Made by a program: the position numbers and the translations under genes. This document shows positions 27,541 to 37,177 of a DNA stretch of 64,000 nt, piece after piece. The notes below the pieces were generated by a model. It was not told the origin of the DNA, did not search any database, and saw nothing but the letters and a program-made list of their open reading frames with translations. Location: assembly GCF_024346715.1 (NCBI RefSeq), contig NZ_AP024853.1, forward strand, positions 868,001 to 932,000. The letters are read 5' to 3'. Positions within the stretch are counted from its first letter, which is position 1; the number at the start of each line of letters is the position of its first letter. This DNA comes from Photobacterium swingsii. GTDB taxonomy: Bacteria; Pseudomonadota; Gammaproteobacteria; Enterobacterales; Vibrionaceae.

Positions 27541-29709
27541 TTATCTCACCCACTCTTTACTCAGCCTCACCCTAATCCCGTTGATATTAAAACTACCCGC
27601 TTCGCCTAATCCGCGCCCATCGTCATCACCGTTGGTTAACACATTGTAGTTAGATTCAAAAACATCACCTAAACGGTTGTACCCAAGTTCCGGATACCAC
27701 CAGCTTAAATCCGCAACAACGACATTTAGTGCAAGATCTGGATCTAGCTTCAACTGCTGATAGATCGCTTGGCCACTCTCTGCCTCTATACGTACACTGT
27801 CACCCTCAATAAGCCCAAACGAAGAAGCTGTTTCAGGATGAAGCCGCACTAATGGATTAGGATGAGCATCACGCAACGCGGCTATTTGGCGACCATGCGA
27901 GAACATGTAATGTTTTGATTTGGCCGTAGTCAGTAGCAAAGGATAGCGTGAATTTTTAACCGCTTGCATAGGCTTAAACGCAGGCAATGGATCCGCACCT
28001 AACTGCACCAATCCCTTGCTATACAGCTCAACCTTACCACTAGGCGTTGGAAACCCATGATGCAAATATTTACGATACTGCTTAACAGGTGGTGTGGAAA
28101 CCAAGCGTTGTTTTGCTTTTAATGCAGTGAAATCCACACCACTTGGCTGCAAGAATAGGTTCCAATACGCTTCATCTTGAAAGTGCTTGAATGGGTCTTG
28201 CTCTAACAGCCTGTCATGCTTCGTTTCGAAGACACCCAAGGCCTCACCGATAGCTGCAATAATCTGATGATCGGGTTTCGCATCCCCCACTTGTCCCAAC
28301 TTAGGTTGATAACGAATCGCACCATCATTACCTTGAGTTAAACCTTCGTATTCCATAAAACTTGCCGCAGGAAAAACGATATCAGCCATCATCGCTGTTG
28401 GCGTCATAAATAACTCTGACACAGCAAGAAAGTCTAATGCTTTAAGCGCCTGATGCACTTTACGGGTATCTGGCCAACTTAATAATGGATTCGCACCAAC
28501 CACAAAGCCTGCTTTCACTGGGTTTTGCTCATTATGCAAAATAGCATCAGTGATCCCTTGATTCGTCGCCCTGAAATACTCAGGGATAACTGGCGTACCT
28601 GCACTTTGATCTCGCTCGACTTGTGACAAGGCATTGACTTCTTGATCATCGTAAGGCCAGCGACCTGTTATCAAAGAAGCCTCTTGATTATGAAATTGTC
28701 CGCCAGGGACATCGACGTTACCTGTAATCGCCATCAAGATGGCAATCACTCGATTCACTTGAAAACTGTCACTGTTATGATCGAGCGCATTACCACTTAC
28801 TATTACCGCAGGCTTAGCTTGCGCATAGGTTCGTGCTGCAGCCTGAATTTGGCTTATCTCTAATTGTGCATCTTGTGCCAAACGCTCAAATGAATAACAA
28901 CTAAGCTGCTGCTGAAGCCATTCAAAGCCTACACACCAATTGGCGACAAAATCATGATCATAAAGATCCTCTTCAATAATCACTTTAAGCATCGCCAGCC
29001 CTAGGGACAGGTCTGCTCCTGGTGCAACACGTAACCACAGATCGGCCTGCTGAGCATGCTTCGTTTTTTGTGGATCAATGCAGATTGAGCTAGAACCCGC
29101 TTTAAGGGCTCGTTTTAAGGTTTTGACCTCACTAAAACGCGTGTGATACTTGTTAACTCCCCAAAACATGATGCACTGGGTTTGTTCATTGATATCATGA
29201 CTTGGGCTATAACCTAATGTATATTCACGGCCCAGTTTTGTTGGAGCCCAGCAGACAGTTTCAGGGCCGACAATATTGGCTGTATTCATGCCATTGGCAA
29301 GTCGTAATAACTGGGTATTGATAAAGTCTTTCGAATGCCCATAAGCCAGAAAAACACTGTTATCGCCCCACTGTTGCTGAGTTTGCGCTAAACGCTCAGC
29401 CGTATAATTAATCGCCTCTTGCCAACTCACCGCTTGCCAATGCCCATCTCCTCGCTGACCAATTCGCATTAATGGCTGTGTTAGGCGATCGGGATGGTTC
29501 ATGATTGCTAATGCGTTACACCCTTTACGGCATAACTGACCTTGCGACACGGGATCATCACTATCCCCCATGATTTTCTGACTGCCATCAAAAGACTCGA
29601 TAACTTTTAACTGGCAACCGCCACCACAAAGCGCGCAGCTGGTTATTGTGACTTTTTTATCTTGCTGTCGATTAAGCGCGAGAGGCGCCGCTGCAAATAA
29701 GTTCAACAT
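27541..29709 (-). CDS. Molybdopterin-dependent oxidoreductase, catalytic subunit, substrate unknown
   Basis: A 722-residue enzyme of the DMSO reductase superfamily. The N-terminal [4Fe-4S] site is C25-x2-C28-x3-C32-x27-C60 (CALCGGGC ... GQLCRKGC). A Cys at about 153 (GPETVCWAP) is in the place of the molybdenum ligand. The mid-domain has ITGNVDVPGGQ and ADIVFPAASFMEYEG, and the C-terminal cofactor domain has HYMFSHGRQ and VRLHPETASSFG. There is no twin-arginine signal, so it is probably cytoplasmic. No iron-sulfur, membrane or chaperone partner is encoded nearby. ATG 29709 (GGGGG at 5 nt) is preferred over TTG 29721, which directly follows the stop of the upstream antiporter gene, with which it forms an operon. 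Formate, an oxyanion or an S/N-oxide substrate are all possible. Confidence 0.82.
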   Translation of the reverse strand: MLNLFAAAPLALNRQQDKKVTITSCALCGGGCQLKVIESFDGSQKIMGDSDDPVSQGQLCRKGCNALAIMNHPDRLTQPLMRIGQRGDGHWQAVSWQEAINYTAERLAQTQQQWGDNSVFLAYGHSKDFINTQLLRLANGMNTANIVGPETVCWAPTKLGREYTLGYSPSHDINEQTQCIMFWGVNKYHTRFSEVKTLKRALKAGSSSICIDPQKTKHAQQADLWLRVAPGADLSLGLAMLKVIIEEDLYDHDFVANWCVGFEWLQQQLSCYSFERLAQDAQLEISQIQAAARTYAQAKPAVIVSGNALDHNSDSFQVNRVIAILMAITGNVDVPGGQFHNQEASLITGRWPYDDQEVNALSQVERDQSAGTPVIPEYFRATNQGITDAILHNEQNPVKAGFVVGANPLLSWPDTRKVHQALKALDFLAVSELFMTPTAMMADIVFPAASFMEYEGLTQGNDGAIRYQPKLGQVGDAKPDHQIIAAIGEALGVFETKHDRLLEQDPFKHFQDEAYWNLFLQPSGVDFTALKAKQRLVSTPPVKQYRKYLHHGFPTPSGKVELYSKGLVQLGADPLPAFKPMQAVKNSRYPLLLTTAKSKHYMFSHGRQIAALRDAHPNPLVRLHPETASSFGLIEGDSVRIEAESGQAIYQQLKLDPDLALNVVVADLSWWYPELGYNRLGDVFESNYNVLTNGDDDGRGLGEAGSFNINGIRVRLSKEWVR

Positions 29710-29721
29710 GGTCGCCCCCAA

Positions 29722-31176
29722 TCAGTTTGTAATGTCTTTAGGCACACTGTAGCCTTGTGCGGGTTCGTACTTAATAAGCGTACGCCCCATGCCAACGAGC
29801 AACAGAGAGATAATAGGTGTAAGCCACACATACACAGCATAAGGCGCATAGACTAATGGGCTAACCCCTAGCGTCGCCGTCATAAATGCCCCTGCAGTTG
29901 TCCATGGTAATAACATACCTGATGTCATTGACCCTTCACTCAGCAAACGACTAAGCATTTCAGGCTTAAAACCACGTTGTGCATATACCTCTTTGTAAAG
30001 GGACCCGTTAAGGATCATCGATAGGTAGACTTCGCTGGTTGTAACGTTACCCAGTACACAGGTGCACAACGTGGTGAACACCAAACTGACGTTACTTTTA
30101 AGCTTGGGAAGGATCTTCTCAAGCATCACAGTAAGAAAATGTGCTTTCTCAAGTAAGCCGCCCATACAAAGAGCAATAAACGCCAACGAGAAAGTCCACA
30201 TCATGCTTTGAATACCGCCACGGACCAGCAAGGTATCAGCCAGTTCATGACCCGTAGTGTGAGTAAAGCCGTAGTTAAGCGCTGCAAAAATGTCATGTAG
30301 ACTATTACTTTGTACAACAGCAGCCACCAGACCGCCGGCGATAATGCCGCAAAACAAGGCTACTTGAGAGGGTATTTTGGCGAAAGTCATCGCCAAGGTG
30401 ATCACAATGGGTGCTAATACCAAAGGATTCATATCAAAGGTTTGGCTGAGGACATGTTGTAGCTCAACAATATGTTCAGTCCCACCCGTTTCTGAACCCG
30501 CATAATACGCGCCCATAAAATAATAAGCGGCAGCAGATAATACTAATACGATGCGGTTAACTTTACTGACCGCTTTTAAGTGATCACTCACTGTGGTTCC
30601 TGCTGTCGCCGACGATAAAATCGTGACATCAGAAAGTGGCGATAAATTAACACCAAACACACCGCCTGAAATGATCATGCCAGCAATCACAGGTAACGGC
30701 ACACCTAAGCTGATCCCCATGCCGATGAGCGCGACACCTATGGTAGAAGCTGCACCCCAGTTGGTCCCCGTGGCATAGGTGATGCCACAACAGACTAAAA
30801 AGCCAGCAGGTAAAAAGAGTGCGGGGGAAACAATATCTAGCCCGTAGTAGATCAAGGCTGGAATTGTACCAGCCAAAATCCAGACACCGATGATCATGCC
30901 GATAAGCAAAAAGGCAAACATAGCGCCCGTGGCATTTTTTAAACTATTACCCATGATCTCAATTTGCTGATCGAGGTTATAACCACAACGCCAGCAAAGT
31001 AACATGGTGAGAACCACTGCAATAATCAGCAAAATATGGACATCAAGATGAAAAACCATGATGCCAATAATCAAAGATATAGTGATGAATGAAAGTAGAA
31101 ACACGGCTTCGCCAAAAGACGGCAGGCGAATACCTTTTCTTTTATCGATAAGTGATGAACGGTTTTCCACGGTCAC
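29722..31176 (-). CDS. NhaC-family Na+/H+ antiporter
   Basis: A 484-residue membrane protein with about 11-12 helices. NhaC-family features are GTNWGAASTIGVALIGMG, GGVFGVNLSPLSDVTILSSATAGTTVSDH and SMTSGMLLPWTTAGAF. It probably exchanges Na+ (or an organic anion, as in the malate/lactate members) for protons. It is the first gene of a two-gene unit with the molybdopterin enzyme (12-nt gap). That pairing could mean transport of the enzyme's substrate or product and not simple sodium homeostasis; this is inference. Confidence 0.85.
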   Translation of the reverse strand: MTVENRSSLIDKRKGIRLPSFGEAVFLLSFITISLIIGIMVFHLDVHILLIIAVVLTMLLCWRCGYNLDQQIEIMGNSLKNATGAMFAFLLIGMIIGVWILAGTIPALIYYGLDIVSPALFLPAGFLVCCGITYATGTNWGAASTIGVALIGMGISLGVPLPVIAGMIISGGVFGVNLSPLSDVTILSSATAGTTVSDHLKAVSKVNRIVLVLSAAAYYFMGAYYAGSETGGTEHIVELQHVLSQTFDMNPLVLAPIVITLAMTFAKIPSQVALFCGIIAGGLVAAVVQSNSLHDIFAALNYGFTHTTGHELADTLLVRGGIQSMMWTFSLAFIALCMGGLLEKAHFLTVMLEKILPKLKSNVSLVFTTLCTCVLGNVTTSEVYLSMILNGSLYKEVYAQRGFKPEMLSRLLSEGSMTSGMLLPWTTAGAFMTATLGVSPLVYAPYAVYVWLTPIISLLLVGMGRTLIKYEPAQGYSVPKDITN

Positions 31177-31494
31177 TTCCTCTGAAGAAAAGTTGAAAGA
31201 GCAATTCTAAAGAGGAAACAGACAATATCTGTGACTTAACTGGTTGTTTTAGTAGACTTTATACTACAACCTTTATTTTGTTATACAAATCACTGTATAT
31301 CGTATAAAAAATCAATTTATTAACAATATAGCACCCTAAAACATCACACTAGATTAAAGAAACACCAACTTCGCCCTATCAGCCGCGTTTATTTCCCTTA
31401 GTTAAATCACAATTATTTATCGTGAAATTTATAAAGCCCAATCACAAACACCGCCATTAGAGGCGGTGTTTGATTCGTTTGCTTACACGATCAG
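31177..31494. other. Intergenic region upstream of nhaC-like gene
   Basis: 318 bp, AT-rich, with no gene. It contains an imperfect dyad at 31242-31271 (GGTTG, bulge, TAGTA / TACTA, CAACC) 65 bp upstream of the antiporter start, which could be an operator or hairpin, and the kefB terminator at 31445-31472. Confidence 0.4.
31445..31472 (-). terminator. Terminator of the kefG-kefB operon
   Basis: CAAACACCGCC and GGCGGTGTTTG: 11-bp stem with a 6-base loop, 22 bp past the antiporter stop. The T-run on the minus strand is short (GTTTGTGATT), so efficiency is uncertain. Confidence 0.75.
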
Positions 31495-33432
31495 TTAGTT
31501 CACTTGAGGCTGCTCGTCATCCTCTAAACCGTCGGCATAACCTTTTGGTGGCGGCGTCCAGCCACGTTCAGAACGAGCATGTTTATCACTACGGTCAACT
31601 TTCATTTCTTCTGCCATGACTTCTTCAAGGCGAATGAAGAGTTCACGATAGTGATTATCAAACCGTTCGCTTTCAGAGTCATCCTCCCATACAGCATAGA
31701 GCTTGTCGGATTTACGCTCTTCTACCCGCTTATAGGTGTTTTTTTGCTGCTCAACAAAGAAAGGATGCAGACCAAGTGTTTTCATGGCATGCCCGCCAAT
31801 TTCCAGTGCAGAGTGGTAGGTTTCTGATTCAATAATATCCGCCCCTGCCTGTCGTAGAAGGTAGCCATGTCCACGGTCGAAAGCGCGAGTTATAATTTTT
31901 ACTTTCGGGTAGGTATGTTTAACGTATTTCACCAACTCGACACTGTGCTCATGATCATCAATCGCTATAACCAAAGCCGCCGCATGCTCAATACCTGCCG
32001 TATGTAATAAGTCAGGACGAGTCGCATCACCATAAAAGGCTTTTGCGCCAAAAGAACGCACAACATCAATTTGATTGGCTTGATGATCCAACACTACCGT
32101 TTTCACACCATTAGAAATCAATAAACGATTTACGATCTGACCAAAACGCCCTATCCCTGCAATGATCACCGTACCTTGATCGTCTATCACATCCATTTCA
32201 CGATCATTCGAGGTCTTTTCAAAACGCGGTAAAATGACTTTATCGAATAGAATAAACAAGCCCGGTGTTAAGAACATAGATAGCGCAACCACCAACGATA
32301 GTGTTTGAGCAATATCAGCAGGGATAACATGATTTTGCAGCGAGAAACTCAATAGCACAAAACCAAATTCACCCGCTTGCGCAAGACTCAATGTAAATAG
32401 CCAGCGATCGCTACCTTTGATTTTGAAAATCAGTGCAAGGCTGTAAAGCACCAAGGCTTTCACAACCATGACAGCCAAGGTTAATGCGATGATAACGACA
32501 AAATCATTAAACAATACCGAGAAATTAATCCCAGCCCCGACCGTGATAAAGAACAGGCCAAGCAACAACCCTTTGAACGGATCAATATTAGACTCAAGTT
32601 CATGCCTAAATTCACTGTTGGCAAGCACAACCCCTGCAAGGAAGGTCCCCAACGCTGGCGATAGACCCACTAGGCTCATTAAGGCGGCAATACCAATCAC
32701 CAACATTAGCGCAGTCGCTGTAAAAATTTCCCGCAAGCCTGAGCTAGCAACAAAACGAAACAGTGGACGACTCAAATAGTGTCCACCAACCACCACTGCG
32801 ATAATAGAGCCTGTGATCACTAAGCCATACGCCCAACCAGGAAGGCCAGCAACTAAACTCAGTTCGTCATGGTGTTCAGCAGCTGTAGTTACGGCTGACT
32901 GTGCTTGCGCCACCAGATCCGGCATAGCCAACAGCGGAATAAACGCCAACATAGGAATAACGGCGATATCTTGAAAGAGTAATACCGAGAAGGCATTCTG
33001 GCCGCCCTCGGTTTTGCTTAATCCTTTTTCACTAAAGGTTTGCAGCACAATGGCTGTTGAAGACAGTGCGAAGATTAAACCTATCGTCAACGCTATCGTC
33101 CAAGGTTGCCCAAAGTACAGCGCAGCTCCCATCACAACTGCGGCCGTTCCTCCAACTTGTAAGCCACCTAATCCCATAAGGCGATTTCGCATCGCCCATA
33201 GCATTTTCGGTTCAAGTTCGAGGCCAACCAAAAACAACATCATGACCACACCAAACTCAGCAAAGTGCTGAATAGTTGTCGTCTCTTCACCGACTAAACC
33301 TATAATAGGGCCAATCACTACACCCGCGATCAGATAGCCCAATACCGAGCCTAACCCCAAGCGCTTAGCAACAGGCACTGCGATAACGGCTGCGGCGAGA
33401 TAGATGAAGGCTTGCAGAAAGATACTGGTCAT
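31495..33432 (-). CDS. kefB: Glutathione-regulated potassium-efflux antiporter, KefB/KefC type
   Basis: A 645-residue CPA2-family K+/H+ antiporter. The N-terminal two thirds hold about 12 helices with GLVGEETTTIQHFAEFGVVMMLFLVGLELEP and LGTFLAGVVLANSEF. The C-terminal TrkA-N (RCK) domain starts near residue 415 (VIIAGIGRFGQIV, then VVLDHQ and YGDATRPDLL) and would bind glutathione adducts and NADH. It protects against electrophiles by acidifying the cytoplasm. It overlaps by 4 bp with the KefG/KefF-like ancillary gene, the same pairing as E. coli kefG-kefB, which favours the KefB name over KefC. Confidence 0.88.
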   Translation of the reverse strand: MTSIFLQAFIYLAAAVIAVPVAKRLGLGSVLGYLIAGVVIGPIIGLVGEETTTIQHFAEFGVVMMLFLVGLELEPKMLWAMRNRLMGLGGLQVGGTAAVVMGAALYFGQPWTIALTIGLIFALSSTAIVLQTFSEKGLSKTEGGQNAFSVLLFQDIAVIPMLAFIPLLAMPDLVAQAQSAVTTAAEHHDELSLVAGLPGWAYGLVITGSIIAVVVGGHYLSRPLFRFVASSGLREIFTATALMLVIGIAALMSLVGLSPALGTFLAGVVLANSEFRHELESNIDPFKGLLLGLFFITVGAGINFSVLFNDFVVIIALTLAVMVVKALVLYSLALIFKIKGSDRWLFTLSLAQAGEFGFVLLSFSLQNHVIPADIAQTLSLVVALSMFLTPGLFILFDKVILPRFEKTSNDREMDVIDDQGTVIIAGIGRFGQIVNRLLISNGVKTVVLDHQANQIDVVRSFGAKAFYGDATRPDLLHTAGIEHAAALVIAIDDHEHSVELVKYVKHTYPKVKIITRAFDRGHGYLLRQAGADIIESETYHSALEIGGHAMKTLGLHPFFVEQQKNTYKRVEERKSDKLYAVWEDDSESERFDNHYRELFIRLEEVMAEEMKVDRSDKHARSERGWTPPPKGYADGLEDDEQPQVN

Positions 33433-34052
33433 TTCGCCACCTCCATCTTAAATTGATCATCACCTAGATAGTGATTGAGTTTCTCGAACTGGGCTGCGTG
33501 TTCACGATCAATATCACCTGCGACGCATAGCTGCAGTAGATTCCGCCATTCAGCAAGGTGCGCATCAATCCGTTTCTCCTCAAGCGCAGTACGCGAGCCA
33601 AACAAACAAAAGGGAGGAAGGTAATGCATCCCCGTTAGACTTGCCATTTGCTCAAGTGGATACAGTAATTGGCGAATTGTAAAATGGTTGTAGCCTTCGG
33701 CACGGTAAGCATCTACTTTTGCACCGGCAGTCAGCGAACAGAAAAATGTCTTGCCCACTAAAGCATCACCGCCAGTTCCATAAGCAAATGTGTATTCCAA
33801 CACTAAGTCTTGCCATTCTTTTAAAATTGCTGGTGTAGAGTACCAATAGAGTGGAAACTGAAAGATGATCACATCATGCTCGCGTAAACGCTTTTGTTCT
33901 CGATCTATATTGATATTGAACGTGGGATACTCAGCATATAAGTCGACAGTTGTTACACCATCCACCTGCTTTGCCACGTCAAAAAGGGGAAGATTAACCT
34001 CAGAACGATGCTGAGAAGGATGTGCAAAAAGCACCAATACCTTTTGGGTCAT
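33429..34052 (-). CDS. kefG: Kef ancillary NAD(P)H oxidoreductase (KefG/KefF type)
   Basis: A 207-residue flavodoxin-fold quinone reductase. LVLFAHPSQHRSEVN is the FMN-binding start, and IIFQFPLYWYSTPAILKEWQDLVL, TGGDALVGKTFFCSLTAGA and the PPFCLFGS region match MdaB/KefF/KefG proteins. These bind the soluble RCK domain of the Kef channel and are needed for full activity. It is upstream of and overlapping kefB. A long inverted repeat 65 bp before its start may be the control site of the operon. Confidence 0.85.
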   Translation of the reverse strand: MTQKVLVLFAHPSQHRSEVNLPLFDVAKQVDGVTTVDLYAEYPTFNINIDREQKRLREHDVIIFQFPLYWYSTPAILKEWQDLVLEYTFAYGTGGDALVGKTFFCSLTAGAKVDAYRAEGYNHFTIRQLLYPLEQMASLTGMHYLPPFCLFGSRTALEEKRIDAHLAEWRNLLQLCVAGDIDREHAAQFEKLNHYLGDDQFKMEVAK

Positions 34053-34113
34053 AATATCCCTTATTATGCTGCTGAAATATCTAGTAAATACTTGGCCGAA
34101 GCCTGGACATTGA

Positions 34114-34156
34114 GTTCTATAGTTATCACATATATGTTAACTGATAACTATAGGAC
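34114..34156. promoter_or_regulatory. Long inverted repeat upstream of kefG (candidate operator)
   Basis: CTATAGTTATC (34117-34127) and GATAACTATAG (34143-34153) are perfect 11-bp arms; two more bases pair outside one mismatch (34114-34156). The 15-base spacer itself begins with a palindrome, ACATATATGT (34128-34137). No terminator U-run follows, so an operator is more likely than a hairpin. Confidence 0.6.
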
Positions 34157-34200
34157 TTAATGGGAGATATTGAGTATTACGGCTAAATGGCGGTACAAAA

Positions 34201-34231
34201 TAAAAAGCCTCAGTGCAATAACACTGAGGCT
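34201..34231 (-). terminator. Terminator of the PAS chemoreceptor gene
   Basis: AGCCTCAGTG and CACTGAGGCT: 10-bp stem with a 6-base loop. On the minus strand the stem runs straight into TTTTTATTTT, a classic intrinsic terminator 28 bp after the stop. Confidence 0.92.
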
Positions 34232-34259
34232 CGTTAGTTGTATTCACGTAGCAAGAAAC

Positions 34260-35843
34260 TTAACGTTGGAACTGTTTCATCAAGCGGCTCAGCCCTTCTA
34301 ATCGCTCAACCAAGCGTTGGGTACTTTCAACAGCCCTATCACTCACAGAAGAAGTAGCAAAAGACAACTCGTTAATTTGCTCGACGTTACGCCCAATATC
34401 ATCTGACACACCCGCTTGCTCCTCTACTGCTGCAGCAATTTGATGGCTATTATCCGTCACACGATTGAGCATCTCATTAATTTGACTCAGTTGATCGCCC
34501 GTTTCTAGCGCTTGGGCACGACATTGTTCAGATAAATCACCACCACGCTCAACGGCAGTCACAGCCTGCTCTGCTGTTTGCTGCAAGTTAGTGATCATCG
34601 TTTGAATTTCTTCCGTCGATGTTTGTGTCTTTTGTGCCAGAGAACGGACTTCATCAGCAACAACCGCAAAACCGCGACCAGCTTCACCCGCACGCGCTGC
34701 TTCAATGGCCGCGTTAAGTGCAAGCAAATTAGTTTGATCAGCAATAGAACCAATCACATCCAGAATACTTTCAATTTGGCGACTACTATCGGATAGCGCA
34801 TTAATCACTTGCTTAGAATTATCCAATTCACTGTGTAGTGCTTGTACAGAATCAATGGTTTGCTGCACACGTTGCTGCCCATCTTCCGACATAGACTGTG
34901 CTTGTGAAGTAAGCTCCGAGGCTTGGGCTGCGCTCTCCGCAACTTCACGAATAGAAGTCGACATCTGTCCCATCGCGACACCAACATGTTCTGTGGCTTG
35001 TGTTTGACGTGCCAAATTGGTTTTTATTTCTTGTGAGTTAGCGCGTTCATCTTCAGCTGAAATCAGAATATCTGCCGAGGTTTCACTGGCACGGCCAACA
35101 ATGGCACGAAGCTCTGCTTGACGCATACGCAACGCTAATTCAACCGCAGAATAGTCATCTTTACGACCGGTATAAACAGCTTCCATCAATGGATTATCGT
35201 AAGCCTTAGCTGCAAGTTCATTGATTGCCGCTTGACGCTTGCCCATAATGCCTGATAAACCCAATGCTAGCGACGAGATTGCCATCATACCAACAGAAGC
35301 AAGACTATAATCAGAAGCAAACATTTGGTAAGCCGCCAGACCTAAAGTCGCAACCAACAAGCCATTTAACAAATGCCCTTGGCGTAAACGCGGACGTGTG
35401 GCAACACCTGCTTTTTGATCCTGTTTTAGTTTGCTGTAAATGTCAGACGCACGGTTAATCTCATCACGTAATGGGCGACTTCGAACCGATTGATACTCAA
35501 CAATCTGTCCTTTATCATCGGTAATTGGAGTTACAAATGCTGACACCCAGTAGTGATCACCATTTTTACAGCTGTTCTTTACCACCCCCATCCAGCTCTT
35601 ACCTGACTGAACGTATTGCCATAGCTGAGCGAAAGCAGCTTTAGGCATATCCGGGTGACGCACTAAGTTATGAGGTTCACCATACATCTCTTCAGCTTGG
35701 TAACCTGCTACATCGCAAAAATGCTGATTCGTGTACGTAATATGACTTTTCGGATCAGTTGTCGAAATAAGGTTAAGCGACGAGGAATACTCACGCTCTT
35801 TACCCTGAGGTCGGGTATCTTGAAGCGGCGTTGTTTGATGCAT
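34260..35843 (-). CDS. PAS-domain methyl-accepting chemotaxis protein (Aer-like)
   Basis: The 527-residue receptor has an N-terminal PAS domain (residues about 20-125: [52 protein letters not shown]), which is the layout of FAD-binding Aer energy-taxis sensors. A membrane hairpin follows near 155-195 ([18 protein letters not shown] and [17 protein letters not shown]), with no large periplasmic domain. The signalling domain has the conserved tip [19 protein letters not shown]. It likely reports redox or respiration state to the flagellar motor. There is no CheR-tethering pentapeptide at the C-terminus. Confidence 0.9.
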   Translation of the reverse strand: MHQTTPLQDTRPQGKEREYSSSLNLISTTDPKSHITYTNQHFCDVAGYQAEEMYGEPHNLVRHPDMPKAAFAQLWQYVQSGKSWMGVVKNSCKNGDHYWVSAFVTPITDDKGQIVEYQSVRSRPLRDEINRASDIYSKLKQDQKAGVATRPRLRQGHLLNGLLVATLGLAAYQMFASDYSLASVGMMAISSLALGLSGIMGKRQAAINELAAKAYDNPLMEAVYTGRKDDYSAVELALRMRQAELRAIVGRASETSADILISAEDERANSQEIKTNLARQTQATEHVGVAMGQMSTSIREVAESAAQASELTSQAQSMSEDGQQRVQQTIDSVQALHSELDNSKQVINALSDSSRQIESILDVIGSIADQTNLLALNAAIEAARAGEAGRGFAVVADEVRSLAQKTQTSTEEIQTMITNLQQTAEQAVTAVERGGDLSEQCRAQALETGDQLSQINEMLNRVTDNSHQIAAAVEEQAGVSDDIGRNVEQINELSFATSSVSDRAVESTQRLVERLEGLSRLMKQFQR

Positions 35844-36175
35844 TACCAGCCCTTAAAGAATAAAGTTTATTACAAGCAGATCAGGCCTCTGCCATTCACA
35901 GCAGAGAAATAAAAAATAAGCAACAACCTGCACATAAAGGACGAAACTGTGACATTTGTCCAACTTTATATACTAAATGCGAGTAAAAACAAGTCACTAA
36001 TGGTGCAAAGTAAGTTTGAAATATTTAATTGATTTAATATCAACCATATTATTTTTAAATTAAAAAAACATGTGAAAAATCGTCGCATGCTCTCGCTAGT
36101 TTTGTATCTAACCGGTGATCGTTTATTAATAAAGATTAACGTCAAATACAATTAACTCACATCCAACTAAACCGC
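35844..36175. other. Intergenic region before the PAS chemoreceptor
   Basis: 332 bp, very AT-rich, no gene. It holds a dyad TTGAT-N5-ATCAA at 36029-36043. The spacing is one base too long for an FNR box, so I do not call it. No clear terminator for the patatin gene that ends at 36176. Confidence 0.4.
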
Positions 36176-37177
36176 CTATTTGTCTGTACCCTCAAACTTA
36201 TTTAACAACGCCTTTAGCTGAGGAATATGTGGCAGCATGGCTTGATAGCCAGCGGACATTGCGGCTTCACGGTCTTGTCTATTACCAAAATTAACCAAGC
36301 TGTCATCCCATGGCGTTGGTCTGACAACAATATCAGCACTATTCGTTTCTTTGCTTGAAGCATCACAACTTTGCAGCCAATACGTATTGGCTATTACAGT
36401 CGCAGCACTGTCTGTCAAGGGTGGAGGCTGACTACAAAATACATCAATCCCAATAACAATATCCGCTTTCATCTGGCGAGCGGCGTAAACAGGTACGGGG
36501 GACAATACACCACCATCAACCAAAATATCGTTATTATTTTGAACGGGAACAAACACACCAGGCACGCTCGATGACGTTTGTACAGCACGACCAATATCAC
36601 CATGCGTGAACATCACGGTGCGTTTAGTTGTTAGGTTGGTTGCTATGATGCCAGTAGGAATCGGAAGATCTTCAACATCCTCATAATCCACTTGTTTATT
36701 GAGCCACTTAGCTAACGCTCTACCTTTAATTAGGCCTTGTTTCGAAACATTAAAGTCCGCAATTTCATGTTCAGCAAAAGAATACATGATCTTTTCAATT
36801 TCATCGTAATCCTTGCTGCTATAAAGCACCGCAGCGATAGAACCAACGGACGTGCCCGTTACAAGATCTGCTTTTATCCCTGCTTCATCAAGCGCTTTCA
36901 TTACTCCAAGATGCATCATACCGCGAGCTGCACCACCTCCAAATGCAATCGCTAAGCGGGGACGCGTTGCTTTACCTTCGGTCACACCTATCTCACGGTG
37001 AGTCGCTTGGTTATCAGTTGGAGGCACTATGTCTTGCGTGGTAAGTGCATCGTAATAATTGGTCGTCCCACATCCCGCTAAGCCAGCGATCAGGCACACA
37101 GCCATTACCCACTTTTTGGTTGAGCTATTCAGTGGCTTAAATCGCATACCTAACGTATTTTGCTGGCTATTGGTCAT
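36176..37177 (-). CDS. Patatin-like phospholipase, lipoprotein
   Basis: A 333-residue protein of the bacterial patatin/RssA group with a lipoprotein signal (VMAVCLIAGLAGC, lipobox LAGC with Cys about residue 36). The lipase core is complete: oxyanion loop AFGGGAARGMMHLGV, nucleophile elbow GTSVGS (Ser-Asp dyad) and LVDGG for the Asp. It should be a membrane-attached acyl hydrolase facing the periplasm. It is the last gene of a four-gene operon and overlaps the stop of the preceding lipoprotein gene by 11 bp; AAGG at 7 nt supports ATG 37177. The linkage to an Omp85-like barrel recalls PlpD-type patatin secretion proteins, here as separate genes. Confidence 0.88.
   Translation of the reverse strand: MTNSQQNTLGMRFKPLNSSTKKWVMAVCLIAGLAGCGTTNYYDALTTQDIVPPTDNQATHREIGVTEGKATRPRLAIAFGGGAARGMMHLGVMKALDEAGIKADLVTGTSVGSIAAVLYSSKDYDEIEKIMYSFAEHEIADFNVSKQGLIKGRALAKWLNKQVDYEDVEDLPIPTGIIATNLTTKRTVMFTHGDIGRAVQTSSSVPGVFVPVQNNNDILVDGGVLSPVPVYAARQMKADIVIGIDVFCSQPPPLTDSAATVIANTYWLQSCDASSKETNSADIVVRPTPWDDSLVNFGNRQDREAAMSAGYQAMLPHIPQLKALLNKFEGTDK

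Noticed and set aside
36029-36043. FNR-like TTGAT/ATCAA dyad
   Set aside because: The spacer is 5 bases, not the 4 of an FNR box, and it is about 190 bp from the nearest start codon.
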